64,000 nt of DNA from NCBI GenBank assembly GCA_963556695.1, contig CAUWAG010000011.1, positions 124,001 to 188,000 on the forward strand, given 5' to 3'. The notes under the pieces were generated by a model. It did not search any database. It saw only the letters and a program-made list of their open reading frames with translations, and was not told where the DNA came from. A program made the position numbers and the translations under genes. The stretch comes from Anthostomella pinea. Its lineage: Eukaryota > Ascomycota > Sordariomycetes > Xylariales > Xylariaceae. Of this stretch, positions 35,403-46,812 are shown one piece after another; positions within the stretch are counted from its first letter, which is position 1; every line of letters begins with the position of its first letter.

Positions 35403-35885
35403 TTGGAAGAACGCGCACTATTCAGTACCCACGCAGACCAACGCGGATTCGTCATCAGCAGCGGGGGTTTCAGCGTCGCGGCGGCGCTGGCGCTTCGTAC
35501 CGAAGAGAAACAACAAGCTGCTGCGCGTGAACGTGACGAGCGAGAGAAGGCCCAGCTGAAGAAGCAGATCAAGGATCAGCGCGAAGCTCTGAGGAAGTTC
35601 CTGGCAAACCGATGCGTATCATTTGCGGCGGAGGCACACTTTTCAAGGATCGCTTCGAACAAACCCCAAAATGCTCTCATTGGTGCGCCTCAGGTCTCCC
35701 GCGCCATGTTTCCTCACTACCAACGAATCGATACTGGCGTACTGGTTCCCGGAGCCAACGATACCACCGGTCTCCAGTCAGTCTTTCTCGACATACTTGC
35801 GACAGGGCCACTGGATCGGGCGCCTTCGCCAGCATGGTCAACCGGGTCTGCCCAGCTGCCTCGGCCGCAGAAGGCCAAGACATAG
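35403..35885 (+). other. Coiled-coil-like reading frame, 160 codons
   Basis: The frame has a strongly charged helix-forming segment (REKAQLKKQIKDQREALRKF) followed by a Ser/Pro/Ala-rich end. The 35403 start is not a convincing gene start, and overlapping frames are also partly protein-like. It could be the tail of a decayed gene continuing from the BTB region. No family is recognised. Confidence 0.25.
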
Positions 35886-35989
35886 ATTTGCCGACGCATG
35901 TCGATTCCCAGGTCCGCCGCTGTGCGGCTGGCGCTTCGCGAGAGGGTGAGGCCATGGGGGCCTGAGGGCTGGTAAAGTTACCATTATGA

Positions 35990-37020
35990 AGATAGTGTCT
36001 TGGCCACAACCTCGGTGATGACGCAAGGTGTTGGTTTTCCGCCCGCTTCCGTCTCGGAGGCGTGCTCGCCACCCTCACCATATGGAAACACCTCGCCGGC
36101 TTCGTGTCCTGGGCCCGGCCCTTGATGCCGGATCTCACGTGCGGTCTACACCAAAAGCCATCATACGCGATTGTACAGAAAATGAAAGCTCTGCAAGACC
36201 GTATGGATGCCTCCTTTAATGATAAGAGCTGGAGTTTCACGAACGCAGATATCTTGCTTCCGAAAGCAACCCGCTCGCTTTGCCCGCGCTGCTGCTTCTG
36301 CCGCCCGAGGCGACGATATCGAACTGGGGGAGGTAGTGACCGTGCCTGCGCCCGCGCCTAAGAAGGCTGACTGGCCAGGTCCGCCGCCGCGCCGTTCGCT
36401 CGTGGCAGGATGAGGAGGCCCCGTCGCGCGCATTGGACGTATATCTCGACATCCCAACCAGACTGATCATTGAAAGCGACGCGCCAGTTCGCGCATATCT
36501 GAAGTATCGACTTCTGTTGACGAAGGTCAATTATCCATAGGCAAGATTAGTATGGCTCACGGCTATGCGATCGAGCGATGCGCTGGTGGACAACGGCTTA
36601 TACGTTGTATAGAGCGGCGAAGCCGATCAGCCTTACCTAGCCGAGTCAGCGACACGAGTGCCTAAGGGCCGGTGAAAGCAGCAGCCTCTGGCCGATATGC
36701 TCCCGTAAGAAACCTTCCAATTAATCTGATAGTAGCACGGGCACGGGCACGATTCATCGCGGCATCACTAACCTACCTTCCAGATCTCGGCCTTCTTGGA
36801 CTCCCAGGGTTCTTATCCGAAATCCAACGAGCGGTTCTGGTCAAGCTCGTCGAAGATCTTTGGTCCCGAATCGATTCTGGCGGCCCGCTTCTTGCCATCA
36901 AAGATGCGCCTGCTCCAATTGGAAACGACGAGACGGGCAATGAAGAAGATGGAATGTCTACACCTAAGGCTCGTGATGCGCAGGACGCGGAGGATGCTCA
37001 GGAAGGTCAGGTATAAGACC
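35990..37020 (+). other. Coding-like fragments in shifting frames
   Basis: Segments such as KMKALQDRMDASFNDKSWSF (36186-36245), VVTVPAPAPKKADWPGPPPR (36333-36392) and ALDVYLDIPTRLIIESDAP (36430-36486) read as protein but in different frames. A frame over 36672-37016 is open for 114 codons and ends in an acidic low-complexity run. No domain is recognised. This is best seen as decayed coding sequence. Confidence 0.25.
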
Positions 37021-37261
37021 TGCGGCACGAGCCCAACCTCGGGGATAATATTTGCGGTTGAACCAGGAGAAGCAATTCCCAACGCAAAAGCTGTAACAAT
37101 GACAAGAACATTGCCCACCACGAGTCTTGTCAGCTTTTCTGATCTCGTCTCTACTTGGTCTGCCAGAACTTGATGTCCGGTGAGCGCAGCAAGAGGATCA
37201 TGAACATGCTCACAGAGTTACAGGCTAAGTATGAGGATATCATTCCCAACACCCCAGGACT

Positions 37262-37507
37262 AATCTCTGGGATATCGCCCTGGCGGTCTCATTTCGCGGA
37301 TTGCCGTTGTAGTTGATCTTGATGGACTTGACGCAATTCCCACGCTAGTTCCGAGGGTGGCAGAGCGACGATGGCATCGCCGTCACCGTTGGTCTGGCTA
37401 CAAGAGCCGAGGCCGGAGTGGAAGAAGGTCATGTCGCCAGAGTTGGCGTTGACAACGCTGACGGCGCAGAGGAGGAGACCCATGATGACTTTGGTGAGGT
37501 CAGGCAT
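37262..37507 (-). pseudogene. Secreted double-psi beta-barrel (RlpA-like) protein, truncated
   Basis: The ATG at 37507 opens MPDLTKVIMGLLLCAVSVVN, a clear secretion signal with likely cleavage after VNA. The mature start NSGDMTFFHSGLGSCSQTN and DGDAIVALPPSELAW matches the beginning of fungal RlpA-like DPBB proteins (barwin/expansin-related, about 120 residues). Near 37330 the frame shifts by one indel and continues as NCVKSIKINYNGN, the next conserved strand. The C-terminal half, with the conserved Asp-x-Cys pair, is missing. Such proteins are secreted and often act on cell walls or as effectors. This copy is non-functional. Confidence 0.65.
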
Positions 37508-37812
37508 TGTGGATATCCTTCGAAAGTCTGACATTACTGAGGCAGCGGCCTATCGAGACGTTGTTCATGAGCGCTACGAAAATGTACTCACCGCATCGTC
37601 TTCCCCCATGAGCCCAAGGCCGACGTCCCCGTACACCAACTTCTCCTCACTCCACCGCAGAATATGTGTCGATAAACCATCGCGCGCCTAGTTGGAGTCG
37701 CTGGGTCAACACGGGGCCCGAAGATGTAGGGTATGGCTTGCCCAACTGATGCTTCCAGGACATCCGCTAGATCGGGCAGTGCTACGCATAAGGGAATATC
37801 CTGTTATTAAAA

Positions 37813-38565
37813 ATGTGCGCTTGTGATCAGCTAATACGTGTCTCGTTCCATTGGCTACCACTCGCGACGCACTTCGAAACAATAGACATGAACGTTATAG
37901 ACAGCTGGATTGCAGGACAGGGATTCGAAGAACCGACTCTACTTATACTTGCCGAAACCAATAAGGCGGCACGAAGAGTCCGTGAAGCCGTTGATGATGC
38001 AATGTCAAGAAGGCAGAGAAGGTTGCAAAGGATCCAGAGAAGGCAGCGAACGACAGGGACAGGAAGTGCTGAGACAGGGAGGCCGGAGACCGGAGACCCT
38101 GAGACAATGACTGGTCGACTTGGAACTCGAACGAGACCATCCGCCCGATTTGGTCGTGCAAGCAGGTGGATCTTGCGATATCACTGTACGTAAGAGGAGA
38201 GGTAGAGTGGTGCTTGGGCCTGAGGACCGGCTTTGTGAGCTAAGCACAACAACGGCATGAGGAAGCACTGAGGAGCAGTCATACCTTGACGAGTTCATGT
38301 CGTTCGAAGGAGCGACAATGCGCGGTCCTCGGTGGGAAAACCGTATCGAGCTGCGTGAGGAATCCAGTTCCCGTCACGCTCCTTTCTCCAGCTCTTCCAC
38401 CTCTCGCCGCACATCCTTTCCTTGATCACCAAACCTCGCGGTCTCCGGTCTGTTAGCTCCAGAGAGAAGAGGACACTTTGCTCTGAGTGTTACCGCTCCC
38501 TCTTTATCCAGTCGTATTGAGAAGCTACCGAGTTACTCAACTCTTCCAATCCCGCACAGGTCAGA
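37813..38565. other. Weak coding-like frame and leader
   Basis: A plus-strand frame over 37813-38193 includes an acidic helix-like part (TNKAARRVREAVDDAMSRRQ) and a Gly/Glu/Thr repeat run. Its start is not convincing. From 38380 to 38560 the plus strand is pyrimidine-rich, like a fungal leader for the frame at 38566. Confidence 0.25.
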
Positions 38566-39333
38566 ATGACGCAACTCCAGAAGGACCTCGACGAGGCAAC
38601 GGCCAAGGTTGAACGACTGAAGAAGAAGGTAGCTGTCAGCAGAAGGATGCCGAGTGCGCCAGGCACTCATACTAGCAGTCATCTCAGCGAGCTACAGAAC
38701 TATCCATGGAGGACCGAGGCTATGAACGGAAGTTTCCCCGACGTGACGGGGAACAATGCCACTAAACCAGCAACAAGTTACGCTCGGAAACCGACAGCGC
38801 ACCACATGATATGCCAGTACCTCCCGAGGGCCAGGAGTGTCACGCAGGAAGCAGCTGGCTCGTTTCTTCACCTCCACCACAACCTTTTGAGTCGAAAAGA
38901 AAGCAGCGAGCTGCAGTTACCGAACGCGCGTGACAGCTCAGAGCTCAGTACCATATCGAAGCACAGCAACTTCGATTGCGGGTGGAGATACGTGTTAACA
39001 GAATCCCAGCTACCCTGCGAAAGGGGAGATGGGCGACCTACTCGCCAAATCTCTCAAACCGCAACAACCTCGAGCACCCAAGTCCCCGTATGTAGCCAAA
39101 CCTCCTCCAGAGCCCCTCAAGAAGCATTGGCTCACGCAGACACTGTAGCTTTTCTGGTTGAACCCACCGTCATGGGACCACGAGAATCTCACTCGGATGG
39201 CGACGATGCTGTGGAAGAGTGCCTCCCGAGGGCCAGGACTCTCACGCAGGAAACCACTGGTTTGATCGTATCGATTAGCCTGACCGTTGACCTTGAGGTC
39301 GACGCCCAAGGTCACGGAGGCAAGCTATCGTGA
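38566..39333 (+). pseudogene. Reading frame with coiled-coil start, made of repeat modules
   Basis: The ATG at 38566 follows a CT-rich leader and opens MTQLQKDLDEATAKVERLKK, a strong coiled-coil start. The frame is open for 255 codons. Beyond residue 80 it is composed of modules repeated elsewhere in 38.8-40.3 kb: PRARSVTQE / PRARTLTQE, and ADTVAFLVEPTVMGPRES. The module copies lie in different frames in places, so the long frame may not be the original protein. No enzyme domain is seen. Confidence 0.35.
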
Positions 39334-42300
39334 GTTCCGATACCCTCGTATCACCGTCGAAGCCACTGCCAACTTCGGCTCCAAGAAGGACGGCCTCGCG
39401 CAACCCTGGCGCAACGACTTCACCAAGGAGGTCCCTGCGCCATGCCCCGCAGCCACGGCTGCGATGTCGACGCGCTTCGAATGTTCATGGTCAGCTGGGT
39501 CAGCTGCCCCCAGTCCTGAACAGGCAAGAAGAATCCGTTTACACGCCATTGTGGGCGAAATTGGCATTGGCGCAGGCGCTTCTTTTCCTCCACCACAACC
39601 TTCTCAGTCCCAGGGAAAGCACCGAGCCGACGAGGAACCAGGCACAATAGCAGAGCCCATCTTTGCATGGAAGCAGTATGTGTTGGGCTGCCAGTGTGAA
39701 GGCCTCACTATAGCACTTAGTGTATTTTTACCTACACACTGGCAGCCCAACGGACATTAGACAGAACCTTGGTAATAGAAAACAACGCTGTCACCTTCAT
39801 ACAGTCCTCATGATGTTCCGGATCTCGCACTCAACCCTAAATAGAACCAATTCAACCCTTCCAGAAGCATCGTATCACGCAGATACTGTAGCTTCGCTGG
39901 TTGAACCCACCATCATGGGCCACGAGAGTCTGACTCGGATGGCGATTGGCACGAAGCATGGAGGGGAGCAAAGGCAAAGGAACGCGTTCGTGTATACATA
40001 CATCGCCTGATCACACTGGACCCCATAAGTCTCCTTACGCCACCAGTCCAGCAAACAACGGTGAATATCAAATCCGAATAAGCACCATGAATAAGGATTA
40101 GGGGTGGCGTATCAAACTAAAGCTGCTTATTCCTGTACGCTTATTCCAGTGTTTCTCACCATCTGTGGGTGATCTGGGAATCTTACCAACACACGCGTAC
40201 GGAGACTTATGGGGGCTGAGTGTAGCACTGCAGCTCCCTGCCATCACTGTCCCCATATGGTTGGCCTTCTGACAGTTTTTTCGCTGATTGAGCCCACCAT
40301 CTTGGGACCACGAGAGTCAAACTCGGATGACGACGATGCTGTGGATCACCCAAGCAACCAGATGACGAAAGCGAGAGGACTAGAAAATCTCAAGCCTGGT
40401 AGGGCTCGAAGCCGGTGGCTCATCATTCACATAATCACCTGGTATGGGAGCTTCCTGGTGGACGCACCACCACCACATCTCGACCCGTCCTGATCCTCCC
40501 CTGATCTCCTTCGACAATCAATCGGCTCATCCACATCCTCAACCAAGAGTTCACCCCAATTCTGATCGACCGTAAAGAATACCCCAATATCGACAGCATA
40601 TACATGAGTCACAACCAGTCCCTCAATAGCAACGCAGGCTCAATGTGGTCCTAACCCAGGAGCTGGAGCTGGAGCCTGTCTACGGTGGCACATACTGGGC
40701 ACCACCGAGAACCGACGGTAGTGTTGCGGCTGCGGCTGCGGCCGATGGAGCTGAGAAGCTCCTAGATTGGTTTGACTGTCATCAAGACAGTTCATTATTT
40801 TTGGCATAATGAATAATTTCCGGTTCGAGCAGAGGCCAAGAAAAATCTTATACACAACAGGATGATGGGCTGGAATTAGATGCTCATCATTTACAGAAGA
40901 AACTGGCATAAGAACTTCTTCCTATAGTACTGAATGGCTGAAATGAGCACAAAAGCTGCTGTCACGACCATCCGGCTCCCTCGACCTCACTGTGTCACTT
41001 TGGACCACGGAAGGGGAGTCTTTCTGTCTGCCAGGAAGCATTGAAGGGACGCAACGTATCCGTTGCATATACAGTGCTCCCACGCCTAATAAGTACTGCG
41101 GCTCCCTGCAGAATCACAAGTCGTCATTCTCCCCGTATGGTTGGCCTTCTGACACCCCATTAGACCGTATCAAAAGAATCGATCAACTCTCATACGATTT
41201 TAGCCAAGAAGCAGCTTTCCAGACTAAATTCTTAAAGTGGACGCTATCAATATGGATCCTGTCGTGCAGACTAGCAAGAGACAGCGAGATGAAGATATCG
41301 CCAAGATCATCGACGACGCCACGATCAAGCATACCCGTCGCGACCACAGACCTAGGTCCGTCGGCACGACAAACATAATTCTGGCATTGGGATCGAAGGT
41401 CTCGACGACATGGACGCGGATGTTCCGTCACTATTAATATGCCACGAAGCATCCACGGCGCGTTGCAAGATAGGCGCCGCGCTGGGTCCGGCTAAGTTAC
41501 CGACGAGCTTGCCGAAATGAAGTACTTCCTACAGATTAGAGACTGAGCAGCCTCAATCGTCAAGGCTGTGAAAGGCAGGTGACAATGTTGTGGAACCTCA
41601 ATCAACCAAAACGATGATAGTAGGAGGGCTGGGAGCAAGAAGCAGAAGACCCAGGAGAAGCAACCTCTCAAGCCCGTTGAGGGGCACACCGAGGAAGAAA
41701 CAATCGAGATCATTGACTTGTCTGACAAAGCGCACTTCGCCTCACGAGTTCCTAGCTCCGCGTTACCGTCGAGGCCACCGGGAACTTCACCCACGCACCG
41801 CGAGCCGGCTCCAAGAATTCCTCTGTGGTGTCAGAGTCTTCTCCGAATACGACTCCGGCATATCCTGCGTATATCTATTCTTCACCTGTTGCACACATTT
41901 CTCATCCCTTGCAGCCAGCGGTAAGCCGCGTGGAATTAGCAAGGCTCGCATGACCTCGGCTGGCTCTCCTGTTCGGTAAATCTTAGGTGACATTCCTCCG
42001 GCTCCATCGACCTCCTGTGTTTCTTTGGACCATAAAAGGGGGCGTCTGTCTGCGTCGACTCGTCTTCCGGGCGGCTACATCACCCATGTCTGCTGCACTT
42101 GCCGCCAACGCATTTACCACATTGTGTCAACGACGATCGACTGGAGTCGCAGGAGCCTGCCGGCGCGGAACTTTAAGTTCTTACTCCATTGATACTTCCA
42201 CGGCGACGGTTGCTCCCCACCCGGACTCCAAAGTCAAGACCAAATCTACAACATCGTACGACACACCGTAGTTTCCGCGCCGACTGAATAGAGACGAAGG

Positions 42301-42700
42301 TCGTGAGAAAGAGTATGGTGTTTGGAGGTTGTAGAGGATAGGGGGAGGAAGATGCTTGGGAGAAAGGAAATGCTGGCTTTTGTGGACGTCCAGCACTAGC
42401 CCCACGCGAACCCCATGGACCTCGTGAGTTGCGCGTCTGGCCCCGGGGCCCTCGCGGACACGGCCGTGCGTGTGGCCGAGGTGGATTTGACTGCGGTGGA
42501 TTCGGACCAGCTCGGGGAAGCCGTAGTGGATTTGACCCTGGCTGGCATCCTGGCAACCGCCATCGCCGCCGAGGTGGATGTAAAGCTTGCTCTGGATTGC
42601 TTGATCCTTGGTTTCCCAGTTGATCGAGGAGCCACCTCCTCCGGTTTCACGAGACTTCAGCTGGCTTGCAGTGGTATAATGGAGTGTGGAACTAGCTGTA
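38820..42700. repeat. Cluster of diverged intra-locus repeat modules
   Basis: Short blocks recur here with roughly 80-90 % identity by eye. One at 38822-38866 and 39224-39268. One at 38869-38915 and 39587-39625. One at 39118-39212, 39858-39948 and 40280-40350 (EPT-I/V-M/L-G-P-R-E-S). One at 40230-40274 and 41098-41154 (MVGLLT). One at 40972-41032 and 41998-42055. One at 39335-39385 and 41750-41790 (ITVEAT / VTVEAT). One at 42523-42625, matching 33863-33965. Several are conserved at protein level with silent differences, so they descend from coding duplicates. The piece at 41640-41740 includes EEETIEIIDLSD. A later piece at 41998-42175 reads HVCCTCRQRIYHIVSTT. Confidence 0.6.
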
Positions 42701-42709
42701 GGTAGCAAA

Positions 42710-44420
42710 TAGTCCTCAACACAATTCGTCTCATTATCGCGTGTGCTCGATATGTATAATGAATGCGATGTCCCCTTGTAGCTTGGTAGGAAGGAAGACT
42801 GTTGTGGCAGTCGTGATGTAGCCGCTTTGTTTGAGTTTGGCAGGGCGATGGTGTGGCTTGGTGATACATCCTTGTTCTTGATACATAACTCAGGGCATTC
42901 GTGAACTGCTGTCGAGCCTCGGTGTGCCATGGGCCGTACTTGGTGAGCGGAAACATCAAGTCCTCCTTCTCTTCATCCTCAGCGGTCGACATGAGCCGAA
43001 AAAGGTGGCACTGAAAGAGACCGCTTCCGAAGTGCCAACCCTTGACCATGGGGGAACAGCAAGAAGAGCCGTAGTATGTACCTGGGCCATCTGTCATAGT
43101 CGTCTGGATCGAATTGAGTTGCCGTGCCGCATGGCCGGTCAACGACGCCGAATAATCAGGGGCAGGATGAATAACTAGAGCAGAGCAGAGATGAAAGGCA
43201 GACAATAATGAGGGATGAGTAAGTAATTCTCGGCTCCTGTTCATCTCTTTCATTTCGTGGTCGTCACCTATCCGGTCGTCCATATGTTGGGATTGGAACT
43301 ATAGTTACCATGAGCACAAGATCTTGCTACCATTATCTCATGTCGTCCCTAGCCAAGTCACTCTTTAATCAGTACGCCTGGTTTAAGTGAAAGAATAGCT
43401 ATCGTTTAGGATTGGGGTTAATGGTGTTAATAGAAGGGATAGCAAGATCCGTTATGTCCTAATGGATAAGTCGTATCGAGGATAAGATTCTCCTTCGGGA
43501 GACGAGGTTGAGGCAGGTTAAATCTGGGGAAAATAGTGACGCCTTGAGTATTGAAATGTAATGAAACGAAAAGAAAAGGATTGGACTTTAGAAGTAGGTA
43601 GCCAGACATCGTCTTGATATAATTATGGGTGCCCCTATTTGCAGACGTACATGCACGGCCTATGAGAATATGTATTTACAGATGCTGGGTAGCTGGCCTG
43701 CTCAGCACTGTGACAGAAGCCCGCTGCAACCCGCTGGAAGCCTGGGCTGTCTAGGCGCTCACCTGTCGCCTATCCCGGCTAGGTATCCCGCTGGTTCTTC
43801 CGCGGCCTTAGCGCTTACATCCACTGAATGCACCGGGCTCTTCTCACTGTCACCATCACCACGTATGTATCACCAATGATATTAGCAATCGCATCCTTCA
43901 ATCACTACGCGCGTAGCCTTCCTCGACAGCGCCTTGGTTGTAAATTCAACCCTTGACCGGCCGCCACTATGTCCTCCGTCGCGGACCTTGTTCACCTGGT
44001 CCTGGCCATCGTACAGCTGCATTGCTCCGACCCCTGCGAGCGAGCGAGCGTCTAGATAATGACCATGGCAGAATGCGCTATCTCTCTCTATCTCCCAACA
44101 ACGCATTTCTACGAGACCGCGTTTCCTACTCCCATGTCTAACGTCTAGCGAGCCCGATAGCGAATCCAGTACACGCCGAATGTGAGAAAGCGAAGGAAGG
44201 ACTGAGGATAGGGTAGAGGATGAGAAGACGAGAAGATAAGAGGATGAGAAAATGAGAACCAACCATTTCCCTCCTCTCGCCGCCATCGCCGCCCCCGAGT
44301 CGACTCCCAATACCAATACCATACACACACATACGCCTACGACGAAAACCCGAAGTCGAGAGGCGTGTCCATGGTGCGCATGTACTTGCAGCCGCCGAGG
44401 CAAAGTCGTTGCGGATGGCG
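42710..44420. other. No supported gene
   Basis: The long minus-strand frame over 42181-42930 is mostly the shadow of the plus-strand Gly/Arg-rich repeat at 42429-42640 and has no domain. The rest holds only short frames. Nothing RNA-like or transposon-like is visible. Confidence 0.4.
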
Positions 44421-44429
44421 GCGCCAGAA

Positions 44430-44845
44430 GCTGAGACGATGAACAGGAGCAAGCGTCTTAGAAGGAACACCGGCGTGTCCGACATGGACAACTGGTTGCA
44501 GAGCTGCCTCCAGCTCATCGTGCCCGCCCTTCTTTGAGCACATGGTGGACAGCTGCTATGGCGCCTTGGTTTTTGCCGACGAGGTCTTGATGCCCACCGA
44601 TGTTAAGATGGCTGCAGACAGCCATCAGATGAGGTAAGCTGGTCAAGTCTGTCCGCCGAGATGATGTCGATGATGTTGATGAGCACGAACAGCCCGCGTC
44701 AAACGTCGAGGGCCCTCCTGAGAGCAGGCCTGACGAATCTCGACCCTCGCCCGTCTCGTCCTGCTCCACCGACCCAGGTGATGTTCCTTTCCAGAGCTCC
44801 AGGAAAGCCCTCATGGAAGGCCGCAAGACGCCAGTGCTGAGGACT
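44430..44845 (+). pseudogene. Hypothetical gene with two frameshifts
   Basis: Three consecutive plus-strand segments read as one protein in three frames: NTGVSDMDNWLQSCLQLIVP, then FEHMVDSCYGALVFADEVLM with PTDVKMAADSHQM, then KLVKSVRRDDVDDVDEHEQP with an acidic Ser/Pro-rich continuation to about 44845. The junctions are near 44535 and 44635; the second is also a GTAAGC sequence that could be a splice donor. The family is not recognised. A further coding-like start MSAITRFDRTLRILSYTEHN is at 45021. Confidence 0.35.
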
Positions 44846-45574
44846 TACTGTCAACCGGTACTTATCCCCTTCCCACCCTTGCCCCCGTGCTGTATACATC
44901 CCGCAGCCACACAACTGAAAACCCGCAAACAGTATCCAACACCGTAAACACCACCTCGACCCTCCTCAACACCTGGACGTGTTGGAAAGCTCCCGGTGGG
45001 GCAAAAGTGATTGTTCTAGCATGTCCGCTATTACCAGATTTGACAGGACGTTGCGCATACTCTCGTACACAGAGCACAACCAACGCCTCCTCCTGAACCC
45101 GACCTGGCAGTGCGCCAGGGAGGATCTCGCCGAGCTCGAAGCAGAGGCCGAGCGGCGCGCCGACGAGGACGAGCAACGGGGGGCTGCGGCTAGATCATGT
45201 CATGCTGGTTCGTACCATACATTCAGCAGTTCAGCCGTTCGCGTGTTCGAGTCGCGCTTCGTTGCGATCACCCCTGACGCCGGCCAGCCATGCTCTGGCA
45301 CCATCAAGTTGGTTCTCTGCGATGGATACAATATCTGTCTTGTGATGCGTGGCAGGAGTCGGACGGTGAGGGGAATGACTGCTTGGATAGCGCATACTGA
45401 TTTGCTTTGACTCTGGGGTGTAGATGCGCACGGAGAGCGGCTCGGACTGTCTGGGGCGAGAGTCTTAGGCTGCTGTGAAGGGGGCTTTTCGTTTCTCGTC
45501 CCCTCTCGTCCTCTCGCCCCCTCTCGCCCTCTGTCATCATGTCGTCCCATATTCCTCCTTATCCTTCCGGCTTC

Positions 45575-46812
45575 CTCTAAACGGATACGGCTATGCGATC
45601 TACCAGGGCGGGCGCCTGCTCGCCACTGGCAAGGGTCGTCTAGACCCGTGTTCTATCGTGTTTGATGCAGAAGTGCTCGGAGCCTGGAAGGGGCTTCAGC
45701 ACGTGGTCAAGTCATCCCCGGAGCTTAGTCAGCGCCGGATCTGGGTGTGCGTGGACAACACAGGAGCGATCTGGGGGCTCCGCGGCAATGCCGCGGTGTC
45801 CTGCCAGTGGGCCTACCTGAAGTTCCACGCCGAGGCTGAAGTCCGTAATGTCAACGTCAAGTGGTGCCCGGGACACTGCGCCATTAAGGGCAATGAACTG
45901 GCAGACAAGCTGGCTAAGGCCGGCTCTAAGCTCTCCACGTTGACTCCGACTGTATGCCGACGGCGTACGGCATTAAAGCAGAGGCGAGACTTAAACTCAA
46001 AATCTCGCACGACATATAATGGACCAAGGCCCAGATCAAGCTGTCGGCCCGCTACAAATACTAGGACCTGAAGTACAAACTGCGCTGTCACGAGGAGCTG
46101 CAGGTACTTAATAGGCCGTCATTACACCGCTTCCTCGCTGTCCGTTCAGGGCACGGCGACTTCTCTTGGTATCATGTCAAGTTCAAATATCAGGACACCG
46201 TCCTCGACTGCTCGTGCGGCCGGAGCAAGACTTCGACACACTTCATCCACTGCCGGAAGACTTTGGCACAGTACATGGTCTGGCCAAGGGCCCCGGCATC
46301 CCGGCCGGAGCTCAGAGCCAGGCTCGAATATCTAAACGAACTTATGACTATCCCACGGGAGTACATGGACCTACTCGTAGCTACCGATTTCTATGGTAGT
46401 ATCTGCCCTCCTCACTAAGGGCATACTCATTCTTTCCTTTTGTTACGGCATCTGGGGGCTTTATCTTTCTATCTTTCCTTTTTAATGTCTCATTGGGCGC
46501 GTAAGAACCACTGCGGCATGTCGCGGCACCTACTATAAGCTCTAAGAGCACTGAACCTGGCGTTGCGCCCTGAAAACTGAACATTTGGGACCCCAGCCGA
46601 TACTTCCCCTCACCCGGAGGAGGGGGGACACGGTGTGATCCGCCGCTTAAGTGTGGTGGCTGTTTACGGACTTGACCTGCTAGATGGGCAGTGTATGTAC
46701 ATAGAAGACCTAGCCTAGCACGCCTGAGCGGCCTCTTGGAGCCCCTGGTTGACGCCGCTACGCGGCAGTCCCCCCGGCGTTAAATGCTACAACAACAACA
46801 ACAACAACAACT
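45575..46812 (+). mobile_element. 5'-truncated Tad-like LINE retrotransposon
   Basis: The plus strand holds the C-terminal end of a fungal LINE polyprotein. An RNase H domain starts without its first catalytic Asp (GYGYAIYQGGRLLATGKG), then has the Glu in VFDAEVLGAWKGL, the Asp in WVCVDNTGAIWGL and the end motif WCPGHCAIKGNELADKLAKA. After a frameshift near 45955 and stops at 46017 (TAA) and 46054 (TAG), the C-terminal zinc-binding segment follows (RSGHGDFSWYHVKF, then CSCGRSKTSTHFIHC) to about 46419. A 3' untranslated region of about 370 bp ends in an ACA repeat at 46789-46811. 5' truncation plus a short repeat tail is the normal result of incomplete target-primed reverse transcription. The copy is dead. 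Confidence 0.85.
46789..46811 (+). repeat. ACA-repeat tail of LINE
   Basis: About eight ACA units follow TAAATGCT at the 3' end of the retrotransposon. LINEs of this group in fungi end in short simple-repeat tails instead of poly-A. Confidence 0.85.

Noticed and set aside
36813..37121. Hydrophobic minus-strand frame after the DPBB fragment
   Set aside because: It looked like a membrane protein, but its hydrophobic runs are antisense to an acidic plus-strand frame and have no family resemblance.
42181..42930. 249-codon minus-strand frame
   Set aside because: It is antisense to the Gly/Arg-rich repeat module whose plus-strand frame is conserved with 33.9 kb, so the minus frame is likely a shadow.
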